DNA of 15,451 nucleotides from Bacillota bacterium (GTDB taxonomy: Bacteria > Bacillota > Bacilli > Alicyclobacillales > SLC66), in NCBI GenBank assembly GCA_021846145.1, contig JAJZCJ010000048.1, positions 1-15,451 of the forward strand. The letters run 5' to 3'. The notes beneath the pieces were generated by a model. The model was not told the DNA's origin. It saw nothing but the letters and a program-made list of their open reading frames with translations, and made no database searches. Positions 8,475 to 15,451 of this stretch are shown here, in pieces (position 1 is the stretch's first letter; each line of letters opens with the position of its first letter). Both the position numbers and the translations under genes were made by a program.

Positions 8475-8507
8475 AACACCTAGCTGCCACAAGGCAAGCT
8501 AGGTGTT
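8475..8507 (-). terminator. Rho-independent terminator of htpG
   Basis: There is a perfect 11-base inverted repeat, AACACCTAGCT / AGCTAGGTGTT, with an inner GCC/GGC pairing across an ACAA loop. On the minus strand it follows the htpG stop by about 27 bases and is succeeded by AAATTTTAG, a short U-rich tail. This suits termination of htpG before the legB operon. The tail is modest, so some read-through is possible. Confidence 0.75.
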
Positions 8508-8523
8508 GTCCAATTTCCTATGA

Positions 8524-8541
8524 GGTGTGAAGCATCACACC
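8524..8541. other. Short perfect hairpin at the htpG stop codon
   Basis: GGTGTGA, an AGCA loop and TCACACC form a perfect 7-base-pair stem that contains the htpG stop codon (8535-8537). It has no U tract and lies just before the larger terminator stem in the htpG transcript. It might stabilise the messenger 3' end, or be chance. Confidence 0.4.
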
Positions 8542-10415
8542 ATGATTTTGCAAATGTCGTTGGTAAAATCAACCGGATCATGGATAGGCAATCCTTCAAT
8601 CAGCAAGGCTTGATTGTATAACAGATTCGTATAGAGCCTTAATTTCTCTTCGTCGTGTTCAAAAGCCGCCCTTAACGATTGATACACCTCGTGATTGACG
8701 TTGATTTCAAGTACCTTCTCAGCCTTGACGTTTTGGTTATTCGGCATGGCCTTTAGCACCTTTTCCATTTCAATGGTAATCTCACCATCAGCCGTTAAAC
8801 ACACAGGGTGATTCTTGAGTCGCTTGGAAATCCGTACATCTTTCACCTTGTCGGCCAAAATCTTTTTCATTTCATCAAAAAGCGTTTGGTTCTCATTTGC
8901 CTCTTCCGCCGTCGGCTCCTGACTTGCGTCCGTTTCAATCCCCAAATCGCCACTGGATACTGATTTGAATTCCTTATCTTTATAATTCATCAGCATTTTG
9001 ATGGCGAACTCGTCCACATCTTCAATGAAGTATAAAATTTCATACCCCTTATCTGCTACGAGTTCGGTCTGGGGCAACTTGTCAATTCTTTCATACGTTG
9101 CACCTGTCGCATAATAAATGTATTTCTGATCTTCCGGCATGCTTGCCACGTATTCATCCAACGTGACCATTTTCTTTGCCTTCGACGAATAAAACATCAA
9201 CAGGTCTTGCAGCGCGTCTTTATTACTGCCATAGTCACTATAGACCCCGTACTTCAACTGTATGCCAAAAGCTGTGTAAAACACTTCATATTTCTCTCTG
9301 TCATCCTTTAACAAGCGTTGCAATTGACTGGTAATTTTGCTCTTAATGTTTTTCGCGATTAATTGGAGTTGCTTGTCTTGCTGCAAAATCTCCCGAGATA
9401 TATTCAGAGACAAATCTTCCGAATCGACCATTCCTTTTACAAAACTAAAGTAGTCAGGAAGCAGGTCTGGGCTTTTGCTCATAATCAGCACGCCATTCGA
9501 ATACAGTTCCAATCCCTTTTCATATTCTTTCGTATAATAGTCAAAGGGCGTCCGCTCCGGAATATACAAAATGGCATTATAACTGACAGCCCCATCGACG
9601 CTAATGTGGAGGTGAGTTAAAGGCTTGTCAAAGCCATAATGCTTCTCCATATAAAAGTTTTCATAGTCCTCGTCCGTGAGTTCATTCTTGTTCTTTCTCC
9701 AAATGGGCACCATGCTGTTGATCGTTTGTTCTTCCTGATATTCCTCAAATTCGCCTTCGCTGCCATCCTTTGGCCGCTGCTGGGTCATCTCCATTTTTAT
9801 CGGATAGCGAATAAAGTCAGAGTACTTCTTAATCATTGAGCGCAACCGATACTCGTCTAAGTAGTCGTCATAGTTATCATCTTCTGTACTTTCTTTGATT
9901 TTCAAAATAATTTCCGTACCCACTGCATCCTTTTGCGCAGGCACCATCGTATAGCCATCCACACCGGACGATTCCCATTGATACGCAGTGTCGCTGCCTA
10001 ACGCCCGACTGACGACCGTGACCAAGTCGGACACCATAAACGCAGAATAAAAACCAACACCAAATTGACCGATCAGATCATGCCCATCTTGCGCTTCATT
10101 TTCGCGCTTAAAGGCCAAAGAACCACTTTGGGCAATCACGCCCAAGTTACTTTCGAGTTCCTCTTTGGTCATGCCGATGCCAGTATCCAAAATTGTCAAT
10201 GTGCGAGTAGCCTTGTCAGCCACCACCTTAATGTAGTAACTGTCTTTATCGAAAGCCAACGTGTGATCAGTCAATGCCTTGTAGTAAAGTTTGTCAATCG
10301 CATCACTAGCGTTAGAAATCAATTCCCGTAAAAAAATTTCGCGATGAGAATAAATGGAATTAATCATCATTTCTAACATTCGCTTAGATTCCGCTTTAAA
10401 TGGCGTTTTTTCCAT
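8535..10415 (-). CDS. htpG: Chaperone HtpG (bacterial Hsp90)
   Basis: This is a 626-residue ATP-dependent cytosolic chaperone, with the length usual for Bacillus HtpG. The GHKL ATP-binding domain is at the N-terminus: [15 protein letters not shown] with Glu31, Asn35 and Asp38, then DTGIGM (77-82), and [13 protein letters not shown] from about residue 116 forming the ATP lid. The middle domain contains [11 protein letters not shown] and the long [10 protein letters not shown] stretch with the catalytic-loop arginine. The C-terminal dimerisation domain follows a charged linker. The ATG at 10415 is chosen because AAGGGAG lies 8 bases upstream and the N-terminus [10 protein letters not shown] matches the family. 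An open frame continues upstream to 10508 but has no such signal. It is a single-gene unit, divergent from the Nramp operon and ended by the stem at 8475-8507. I see no CIRCE or CtsR site. Confidence 0.97.
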   Translation of the reverse strand: MEKTPFKAESKRMLEMMINSIYSHREIFLRELISNASDAIDKLYYKALTDHTLAFDKDSYYIKVVADKATRTLTILDTGIGMTKEELESNLGVIAQSGSLAFKRENEAQDGHDLIGQFGVGFYSAFMVSDLVTVVSRALGSDTAYQWESSGVDGYTMVPAQKDAVGTEIILKIKESTEDDNYDDYLDEYRLRSMIKKYSDFIRYPIKMEMTQQRPKDGSEGEFEEYQEEQTINSMVPIWRKNKNELTDEDYENFYMEKHYGFDKPLTHLHISVDGAVSYNAILYIPERTPFDYYTKEYEKGLELYSNGVLIMSKSPDLLPDYFSFVKGMVDSEDLSLNISREILQQDKQLQLIAKNIKSKITSQLQRLLKDDREKYEVFYTAFGIQLKYGVYSDYGSNKDALQDLLMFYSSKAKKMVTLDEYVASMPEDQKYIYYATGATYERIDKLPQTELVADKGYEILYFIEDVDEFAIKMLMNYKDKEFKSVSSGDLGIETDASQEPTAEEANENQTLFDEMKKILADKVKDVRISKRLKNHPVCLTADGEITIEMEKVLKAMPNNQNVKAEKVLEINVNHEVYQSLRAAFEHDEEKLRLYTNLLYNQALLIEGLPIHDPVDFTNDICKIMV

Positions 10416-10469
10416 AGATACGTCTCCCTTCAATCTGTCTTCCCGCAAATGGGACAGGATTCCTAACTC

Positions 10470-10475
10470 AATATA
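10470..10475 (-). promoter_or_regulatory. Possible -10 box of htpG
   Basis: On the minus strand TATATT lies 55 bases before the htpG start, in an AT-rich stretch. At 17 bases upstream only a poor -35 match (GTGATT) is found. This is weak evidence and is offered as the best candidate only. Confidence 0.25.
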
Positions 10476-10500
10476 CGACAAAAATAAATTTAAATCACTG

Positions 10501-10529
10501 TTGCACATTTCACGTGTAGTGCATATGAT
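10501..10529 (+). promoter_or_regulatory. Sigma-A-like promoter of the Nramp operon
   Basis: TTGCAC (10501-10506) and TATGAT (10524-10529) are separated by exactly 17 bases. The -10 box matches the consensus at five of six positions; the -35 box keeps TTG. The transcription start would be about 10536, directly before an MntR-like operator. It is the only well-spaced promoter seen between htpG and the transporter. Confidence 0.55.
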
Positions 10530-10539
10530 TAACTTATAA

Positions 10540-10557
10540 AGTTTCCTCGATGAAACT
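10540..10557 (+). promoter_or_regulatory. Candidate MntR operator
   Basis: AGTTTCCTCGATGAAACT is an imperfect palindrome with perfect 6-base outer arms AGTTTC / GAAACT. It resembles the Bacillus MntR box (TTTGCCTTAAGGAAA-like) as I recall it, with the outer TTTCCT...GAAA kept and the centre changed. It sits just after the predicted transcription start of an operon that ends with mntR, so metal-loaded MntR bound there would block transcription. The palindrome is visible; the binding is inferred. Confidence 0.5.
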
Positions 10558-10624
10558 ATTTGTACTGCGGGAAAAATAATAGGGAGTTAGTGGAAAATTT
10601 TTGACTCCAGCGGGATGTGCCCTC

Positions 10625-11935
10625 ATGTCGAATCGAGAACAAGTGGCCAGGGCGTTAGATCGCTTGCATGTCATCACTGCCAAACGCGATCGCAAAAGCA
10701 GTCTACTCCTTTGGCTCCTGATTGGCCCTGGTATTTTGGTAATGTTGGGTGAAAATGATGCACCATCTATGCTCTCTTATGCAGCAACAGGATCTAGCTT
10801 TGGAATTGGTTTTTTTGTTCCCTTTGTTCTGCTGACGTTCGCCATGGCTTTTGTCGCACAAGAAATTACCGTACGCCTAGGAGCCGCCACTCAGGCGGGT
10901 CATGCAGAGCTCATTTACCGGAGATTTGGACGATTTTGGGGCAACTTTGCGATGGTGGATTTACTGTTCACTAATTTTTTAACGCTGATCACAGAATTTG
11001 TCGGCATTGTAGCAGGAGCGGGATTCTTTGGCATTCCAAAATGGGTGGCAGTAGGCGGCAGCATTCTCCTTGTCGGTGGGGTATATCTTTTTCGTCGATA
11101 CTCCTCGTGGGAAAAAATTATTCTCGGATTAGCTTTGTTCAACTTGGTGTTTATTCCTGTGGCCATCCTTACTCATCCTGACTGGGGGGCGGTAGGAAGA
11201 TCACTTGTTACCTTTCAACCATTCCCCAAGGGGTTTGGCAGCAGCACCATTGTCCTGTTGCTTTCCGACATCGGTGCCACGATCACGCCATGGATGCTTT
11301 TTTTTCAACAGGGTGCCATCGTGGACAAAGGGCTGTCCATTCGTGATGTGAAGCAGGGCAGGATCGATACAGCACTTGGTGCACTACTGGCAGCACTAGC
11401 CGCTATTGCCACGATTATTGCGACATCCCCACTGTTTGTTCATCACATGGATGCCAGTCAGTTCGGAGCCGCGCAGTTTGCCCAAGCGCTCAAGCCTTAT
11501 ATCGGCCACATTGGATCGGCATTATTCGCGTTAGGCATATTGGAGGCCGGTTTGGTGGCTGCGGCGACGATTTCCACTTCATCCGCCTATGCGTTTGGCG
11601 AGGTCAGTCAAAAAGCGCACAGCTTAAATCGCCCTTTTAATGAGGCGAAAGGTTTTTACTTCATCTTATTTTCAGTGATGATACTGGCGGGTGCGATCGT
11701 CGTTCTACCGGGTTTCCCACTGGAGTGGGTGGTCATTATCGTCAACGTGATTGCAGTTTTGACTATGCCACCAGCCATTGGATTCTTGCTTCTCCTTGTT
11801 AATGACAAAGAGATTATGGGAAAACACACCAATACTTTATTATTAAACGTCTTGGGTATTAGCGTTGGCGTATTTGTGTCACTTGCAGGCGTTATTTACG
11901 CACTTACAGTTATTTTCCCAAGCTTCCACCTATAG
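10625..11935 (+). CDS. Nramp-family divalent metal transporter with altered metal-site motifs
   Basis: This is a 436-residue inner-membrane protein with about eleven hydrophobic spans, and it is Nramp-like in length and layout. TM1 begins LLIGPGILVMLGENDAPS. The usual DPGN metal motif reads DAPS (45-48), keeping the aspartate but losing the asparagine. In TM6 the usual MPH is replaced by TPW (221-223) inside GATITPWMLFFQQG, so the methionine and histidine are both absent. Family knowledge says the TM1 Asp and Asn and the TM6 Met bind the transition metal, so this is a divergent branch whose ion (Mn, Fe, Mg or other) is open. The ATG at 10625 is favoured; only a poor GGGATG precedes it. A TTG at 10601 would add eight residues, so the start is uncertain. 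The next two genes, a small membrane protein and mntR, follow within about 25 bases each. Confidence 0.8.
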   Translation: MSNREQVARALDRLHVITAKRDRKSSLLLWLLIGPGILVMLGENDAPSMLSYAATGSSFGIGFFVPFVLLTFAMAFVAQEITVRLGAATQAGHAELIYRRFGRFWGNFAMVDLLFTNFLTLITEFVGIVAGAGFFGIPKWVAVGGSILLVGGVYLFRRYSSWEKIILGLALFNLVFIPVAILTHPDWGAVGRSLVTFQPFPKGFGSSTIVLLLSDIGATITPWMLFFQQGAIVDKGLSIRDVKQGRIDTALGALLAALAAIATIIATSPLFVHHMDASQFGAAQFAQALKPYIGHIGSALFALGILEAGLVAAATISTSSAYAFGEVSQKAHSLNRPFNEAKGFYFILFSVMILAGAIVVLPGFPLEWVVIIVNVIAVLTMPPAIGFLLLLVNDKEIMGKHTNTLLLNVLGISVGVFVSLAGVIYALTVIFPSFHL

Positions 11936-11961
11936 CACATGATCAGGGGAGTGATTTTCAA

Positions 11962-12213
11962 ATGGATACTCAAGAACTTACCATAACACCATCACGAACT
12001 GCCTTCAAAAACACGCGAGTTTCAGACCTCTCACACCATCCTGAAACCGTAGATGAAATTCTATCTGAGCAACAAGAGGCGATACAACACACCACACAAC
12101 TCGGATTGCGAAAACTCGGATTTTGGGTAAAGTCGCTGATCTGGTTTTTGCGAGTGTATGTCATTTTTATGGTAGTTGTCGTTATCATCAATGTCATGCA
12201 TACTATTTCCTAA
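11962..12213 (+). CDS. Single-span small membrane protein between the transporter and mntR
   Basis: This 83-residue protein has a polar, probably cytoplasmic N-terminal part (1-50, acidic around ETVDEILSEQQE). One hydrophobic span follows near the C-terminus (about 57-79), rich in Val, Ile and Phe and preceded by several basic residues. It has no recognised domain. AGGGGAGTGAT stands at a suitable distance before the ATG. The gene lies 26 bases after the transporter and 23 bases before mntR, so it is almost certainly in the same transcript and under the same metal control. By analogy with other small proteins that accompany transporters it could be an accessory or regulatory subunit. It shares no visible similarity with E. 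coli MntS, and its function is unknown. Confidence 0.75.
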   Translation: MDTQELTITPSRTAFKNTRVSDLSHHPETVDEILSEQQEAIQHTTQLGLRKLGFWVKSLIWFLRVYVIFMVVVVIINVMHTIS

Positions 12214-12236
12214 GTGCAAAAATCGGAGTTGATGTC

Positions 12237-12662
12237 ATGGTCACCACCCCTTCGAAAGAAGATTACATGGAAATAATATGGTCTTTAATTCAAGATAAAG
12301 GGTATGCTCGCACCGTCGATGTGGCGGATCGTCTCGGAGTCAACAGCGCATCGGTTAGCAAAATGATTCAGCGTCTTGACGGAGATGGCTTGCTCGTTTA
12401 CGAGCGTTACAGGGGTCTGGATTTGACGGACGAGGGGTATAAACTAGGTCAACAATTGTCGATACGCCATCAAACCCTGGAAAAATTTTTTCAATACTTA
12501 GGCATGGACAAACAAACGGAGATTTTCGAAACGGTAGAAGGTATTGAGCATTACGTGAATGCTAATGTGTTGCAAAAGATTGAAGCCTTGGTGAATCATA
12601 TCGAGCAACATCCCCACTGGTGGCAACAATTCGTCGTTGCCAGTGATTGCGATGAATCATGA
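12237..12662 (+). CDS. mntR: Manganese-responsive repressor MntR (DtxR family)
   Basis: This is a 141-residue cytoplasmic dimeric repressor. The winged helix-turn-helix occupies about 1-70 (ARTVDVADRLGVNSASVSKMI is the recognition region) and the dimerisation/metal domain about 72-135. All six metal ligands of Bacillus subtilis MntR have counterparts: Asp9, Glu12, His78, Glu101, Glu104 and His105 (the last three within VEGIEH). It lacks the SH3 domain of DtxR, as MntR does. The ATG at 12237 is chosen because it gives the family N-terminus MVTTPSKEDYMEII and has GGAG about nine bases upstream. A longer frame to 12123 overlaps the previous gene. It closes the transporter operon and probably represses it through the palindrome at 10540-10557. 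Its last six bases overlap the end of the converging CoA-transferase gene. Confidence 0.93.
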   Translation: MVTTPSKEDYMEIIWSLIQDKGYARTVDVADRLGVNSASVSKMIQRLDGDGLLVYERYRGLDLTDEGYKLGQQLSIRHQTLEKFFQYLGMDKQTEIFETVEGIEHYVNANVLQKIEALVNHIEQHPHWWQQFVVASDCDES

Positions 12663-13643
12663 GTAATCTTGGCTATAGAATGCTTCCTGAATGTTGAGCA
12701 CCGGTTGCAAACAACAATCTTCCTTTTCACCCAATTCAGACCATTCTTTCATCGTGCGTTGTTTAAATAGTTCCCTGATTTGCTGATAAATAGGATGGTT
12801 TTCAATAGCTGGCGAATACTGCTTATCTATCCAATTCGGCCTATTGACGGCAAGACAAAAATTTTTCCAAAACTTCTCTTCCAACGCAGCCAAAGTCACC
12901 ATCCGTCCATCTTGTGTGAAATACAAATTATAACAAACAAATTTACCCGTGGTCTCCTGCATGCCATCTTCCACTCCATTAGTGGCTACAGCCATCGCGT
13001 GAACATGCAACATTCCCTGCAAAGCTGCAAGCATGGCCACATCGAGATACGTGCCCTTACCAGTACGTTGTTTATTGACCAAAGCGGCCAAAATCGCTTC
13101 CTCCGCCACCAAGCCACCGATTAAATCAGCAAATTGAAAATTGGGCACAATCGGTTGCCCCATCCGATCTGTTAATTGCGCTAACAGACCACTGCGAGCC
13201 ACATAATTCAAATCATGCCCAGCCAGGTGAGCCAATTGGCTCGGTGGTTGCCCATACCCGGTTAACGAACAATAAATCACCGTTGGATTTACTTGTTGTA
13301 CTTGTTCAAAGCCGATCCCCAAGCGTTCCGCTACCCCAGGTCGAAACCCTTCCAGTACCACATCCGCTGTAGCCGCAATTTGCAGCACTCGTTCGCGATC
13401 CGCAGCAGTTTTTAAGTTATAACGGACTGACTGCTTATGCTCGTTATTGGCAAGAAATACGATTCCTGTTTCCCGAACAGTACGACCTAATCTACGAGCT
13501 GGATCTCCTTGCGGAGGCTCAATTTTGATGACTTGCGCACCCATATCCGCCAAACGTTTGGTGGCAAATGGTCCTGGGAGAAATTGTGTAAAATCAAGCA
13601 CGCGAACGCCTTGCAAAAATAACTGGTTTTCGCTCTCGTTCAC
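12657..13643 (-). CDS. CaiB/BaiF-type CoA transferase or acyl-CoA racemase, C-terminally short
   Basis: This 328-residue protein belongs to family III CoA transferases. The N-terminal part shows VLDFTQFLPGPFATKRLADMGAQVIKIE and VVLEGFRPG. AGHDLNYVARSG carries His143 and Asp144, followed by Asp173 (PNFQFADLIGG) and Glu255 (ALEEKF). By recalled alignment His143/Asp173/Glu255 match the catalytic set of alpha-methylacyl-CoA racemase, so 2-methylacyl-CoA epimerisation is as likely as CoA transfer. The protein stops after LQPVLNIQEAFYSQDYS, where relatives usually continue for several dozen residues, so its tail appears lost. It starts at GTG with GAGGTG upstream, 22 bases after the acyl-CoA ligase stop, and is probably co-transcribed with it. 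Together they would activate and then process a branched or unusual acid. The specific substrate is unknown. Confidence 0.8.
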   Translation of the reverse strand: MNESENQLFLQGVRVLDFTQFLPGPFATKRLADMGAQVIKIEPPQGDPARRLGRTVRETGIVFLANNEHKQSVRYNLKTAADRERVLQIAATADVVLEGFRPGVAERLGIGFEQVQQVNPTVIYCSLTGYGQPPSQLAHLAGHDLNYVARSGLLAQLTDRMGQPIVPNFQFADLIGGLVAEEAILAALVNKQRTGKGTYLDVAMLAALQGMLHVHAMAVATNGVEDGMQETTGKFVCYNLYFTQDGRMVTLAALEEKFWKNFCLAVNRPNWIDKQYSPAIENHPIYQQIRELFKQRTMKEWSELGEKEDCCLQPVLNIQEAFYSQDYS

Positions 13644-13665
13644 CTTGACACCTCGTCATTTTTCA

Positions 13666-15255
13666 TCAGTTTACAAATTTATTACTTCCGTGCCAATCCT
13701 GTTCACGCAGCCGATATTTTTGGAGTTTGCCTGTCGCTGTCCTTGGCAGCATGTCGACAAAGGCAAAAATCTTAGGCACCTTGAAGTGACCCATCCGCGA
13801 CCGACACCATTCTCGCAACGCTGTCTCGTCAAGCGTCACGCCCTCCTTGAGTACAATATACGCCTTGGGCACTTCGCCCCATTTTTCATCAGGTACCGCA
13901 ATCACTCCCACTTCGAGAATAGATGGATGTTCGTATAAGACACCCTCCACCTCGACGGAGGAGACATTTTCACCACCAGAAATAATGACGTCTTTTGATC
14001 GATCCACAATTTCAATATACCCGTCCGAATAAACCACTGCGAGATCCCCAGTGTAGAACCAACCATCACGAATCGCTTTTGCAGTTTGATCCGGTTGTTT
14101 GTAATATCCTTCCATAACCACGTTGCCTCTGGTCACAATCTCGCCAATTTCGCGACCATTCCATTCGACCTCTGAGGCATCTTTACGCACTACCTTGGTT
14201 TCACCGTTGAACACCAACTCTACGCCTTGTCTCGCTTTGATCTTCGCCTGTTCCTCTTGCGGCAACGAGTTAAACTCCGCCCTCCATTCACAGTAAGTGA
14301 TAAACGGCGATACTTCGGTTAACCCGTAAACGTGAATGATGTCCATGTGAAACAATTTCTGCACTTTGTCGATCACCGCTGCGGGCGGCGGCGATCCCGC
14401 TGTTGCCATGCGTGGATGCGTCGTTATCTTGACCTGATCTGCCTCGGGCGCATTAATCAGCATATTCAACACCGTTGGCGCGCCACAGGCCAGCGTTACT
14501 TGTCGATCCACCATCAGTCTCAAGGTCTGCGTTGGATCAACCTTTCGCATGCAAATATGAGTGGCACCGACCGCTGTAAGCGCCCACACTCCGCCCCACC
14601 CGTTAGCATGAAACAACGGTAATGTGTGCAAGTAGACATCCTCATGTACCACGCGAAGGTGATAGAGAAAATCTGCCGCATTGACGTAGTTATTGCGATG
14701 GGTGAGAATGACCCCCTTCGGTTTAGATGTAGTGCCGCTGGTGTAGTTGATCGTGATGGCCTGATTTTCATCTAACTCCACCACAAATGGACTTTCGGAA
14801 GCGCTTTCAAGCAAGACCTCATAATCGTGCGCGGCAAGGGGAGACAAGAAGCCACTTTGGACTTGGATAAACGTGCGAATTTGTGTCAGGCGAGGAAGTA
14901 AACGTGCGATCATCGACCCATACTCACTGTCGACAATGATGGCCTTGGCATCACTGTGGTCAATGATGTACAATACTTCCTCTTCAGCCAGACGTACATT
15001 CAGTGGCACCATCACCGCCCCCATCTGACCAATGCCATAAAAACATTCGATCATTTCATGGGTGTTAGGCAACATCACGGCGATATGATCCCCAAATATC
15101 AGACCCAGACTTTGCAGACCATGTGATAGTCGCCAAGTTCTACGGTCAAATTCTTCATAAGTCCAACTGGAATCACCATCAATAATGGCAGTTTTTTTAG
15201 GATACAATTTACTGGCGCGTCGTTTGAAATCAATAGGAGTTAAAGGTGTAATCAT
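13666..15255 (-). CDS. AMP-forming acyl-CoA ligase
   Basis: This 529-residue adenylate-forming enzyme activates a carboxylic acid with ATP and CoA. Motifs in order are YTSGTTSKPKG (171-181, the ATP loop, with Ser where Gly is common), LPLFHANGWGG, VYGLTE (309-314), FYTGD, RSKDVIISGGENVSS (419-433, the hinge) and the C-terminal TATGK with Lys510 as the catalytic lysine. The stretch CEWR...LPQEEQAKIKARQGVE is what I recall from short- and medium-chain ligases of the AAE/DmdB type rather than classical long-chain FadD, but substrate prediction is tentative. The ATG at 15255 is preferred over 15270 because GGAGGG lies seven bases upstream of it and overlaps the higher ATG, which has no site of its own. 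It is followed closely by the CoA-transferase/racemase gene. Confidence 0.9.
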   Translation of the reverse strand: MITPLTPIDFKRRASKLYPKKTAIIDGDSSWTYEEFDRRTWRLSHGLQSLGLIFGDHIAVMLPNTHEMIECFYGIGQMGAVMVPLNVRLAEEEVLYIIDHSDAKAIIVDSEYGSMIARLLPRLTQIRTFIQVQSGFLSPLAAHDYEVLLESASESPFVVELDENQAITINYTSGTTSKPKGVILTHRNNYVNAADFLYHLRVVHEDVYLHTLPLFHANGWGGVWALTAVGATHICMRKVDPTQTLRLMVDRQVTLACGAPTVLNMLINAPEADQVKITTHPRMATAGSPPPAAVIDKVQKLFHMDIIHVYGLTEVSPFITYCEWRAEFNSLPQEEQAKIKARQGVELVFNGETKVVRKDASEVEWNGREIGEIVTRGNVVMEGYYKQPDQTAKAIRDGWFYTGDLAVVYSDGYIEIVDRSKDVIISGGENVSSVEVEGVLYEHPSILEVGVIAVPDEKWGEVPKAYIVLKEGVTLDETALREWCRSRMGHFKVPKIFAFVDMLPRTATGKLQKYRLREQDWHGSNKFVN

Positions 15256-15306
15256 CAAGTATCCCTCCATATTTCTATGTAGTAAACTTGCTCTTGCATA
15301 TGCACA

Positions 15307-15451
15307 TTACCATGTAGGTCGTTGCTCCCAGTTGGCAATGATCAGATCCACCAACACAGGATCAAATTGTTCCCCCTTGGCACTTACGATGTATTCCTTG
15401 ACGCGCGATGCGTCCCATGCCTCCTTGTATGTCCGCACCGACAACAGCGCA
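15307..15451 (-). CDS. C-terminal fragment of a probable HD-GYP domain protein
   Basis: The last 47 residues of an open frame enter from beyond the window edge and end in TAA at 15307-15309. The fragment begins ALLSVRTYKEAW and continues with KEYI...GEQFDPVLVDLII. This closely fits the end of HD-GYP domains, where D-A-L-T-S-x-R-P-Y-x-x-A is followed by G-x-x-F-D-P-x-L-V. Such domains hydrolyse cyclic-di-GMP, or act as HD phosphohydrolases in response regulators. The HHExxDGxGYP core lies outside the window, so activity cannot be judged. The stop lies 51 bases before the acyl-CoA ligase start, on the same strand. Confidence 0.6.
   Translation of the reverse strand, partial: ALLSVRTYKEAWDASRVKEYIVSAKGEQFDPVLVDLIIANWEQRPTW

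Noticed and set aside
10416..10508. N-terminal extension of htpG by 31 residues
   Set aside because: The family N-terminus begins at [10 protein letters not shown] and AAGGGAG lies just before that ATG; the extension has no such support.
10416..10600. Heat-shock operators (CIRCE or CtsR) for htpG
   Set aside because: I looked for the paired TTAGCACTC/GAGTGCTAA arms and for GGTCAAA repeats and found neither.
12123..12236. Upstream extension of mntR
   Set aside because: It overlaps the small membrane-protein gene, and the start at 12237 has a ribosome site and matches the family N-terminus.
12615..12645. Inverted repeat near the mntR end as a bidirectional terminator
   Set aside because: It is bulged, lies in coding sequence and has no run of T on either side.
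13447..13938. Plus-strand 163-codon frame
   Set aside because: It runs antisense through the ends of two well-supported minus-strand genes and has no ribosome site or recognisable motif.
1..15451. tRNA/rRNA genes, CRISPR arrays, insertion sequences, phage genes
   Set aside because: No repeat-spacer pattern, transposase motif, terminal inverted repeats or cloverleaf sequence was recognised; nearly all of the window is accounted for by protein genes.

Overview
The window looks like a chromosomal segment of a flagellated Gram-positive (Bacillota, Bacilli-type) organism. The pointers are strong AGGAGG-like ribosome sites, an MntR closely resembling the Bacillus protein, a 626-residue HtpG and a Maf-type flagellin glycosylation protein. 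A member of the Alicyclobacillaceae or Paenibacillaceae is plausible, but this is inference and the genus cannot be fixed from the sequence. There are no RNA genes, insertion sequences, CRISPR arrays or phage genes.

Region 1 (1-8392) is a nonulosonic-acid / flagellin glycosylation island. On the plus strand a 101-residue helical protein, a Maf/DUF115 protein and a CBS-domain sugar-1-phosphate nucleotidyltransferase (PtmE-like) form a tight operon. Converging on it from the minus strand is a five-gene operon, transcribed legB, legC, legG (neuC-like), legI (neuB-like), legH (neuD-like). It encodes a sugar-nucleotide 4,6-dehydratase, a PLP aminotransferase, a hydrolysing 2-epimerase, a nonulosonate synthase and a hexapeptide acetyltransferase. 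Together these fit legionaminic acid synthesis, with PtmE making the activated hexosamine precursor and Maf the likely transferase to flagellin. No CMP-nonulosonate synthetase and no flagellin gene lie in the window.

Region 2 (8475-10415) holds htpG, the bacterial Hsp90, on the minus strand with a hairpin terminator downstream.

Region 3 (10501-12662) is a plus-strand metal-homeostasis operon: an Nramp-family transporter with altered metal-site motifs, an 83-residue single-span membrane protein, and the regulator MntR. A sigma-A-like promoter, followed at its presumed start site by an MntR-box-like palindrome, lies upstream. This suggests feedback control by MntR and is the most unusual part of the window.

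Region 4 (12657-15451) is on the minus strand. It carries the 3' end of a probable HD-GYP protein, then an AMP-forming acyl-CoA ligase and a C-terminally short CaiB/BaiF-type CoA transferase or acyl-CoA racemase. The last gene's stop codon interlocks with the end of mntR.
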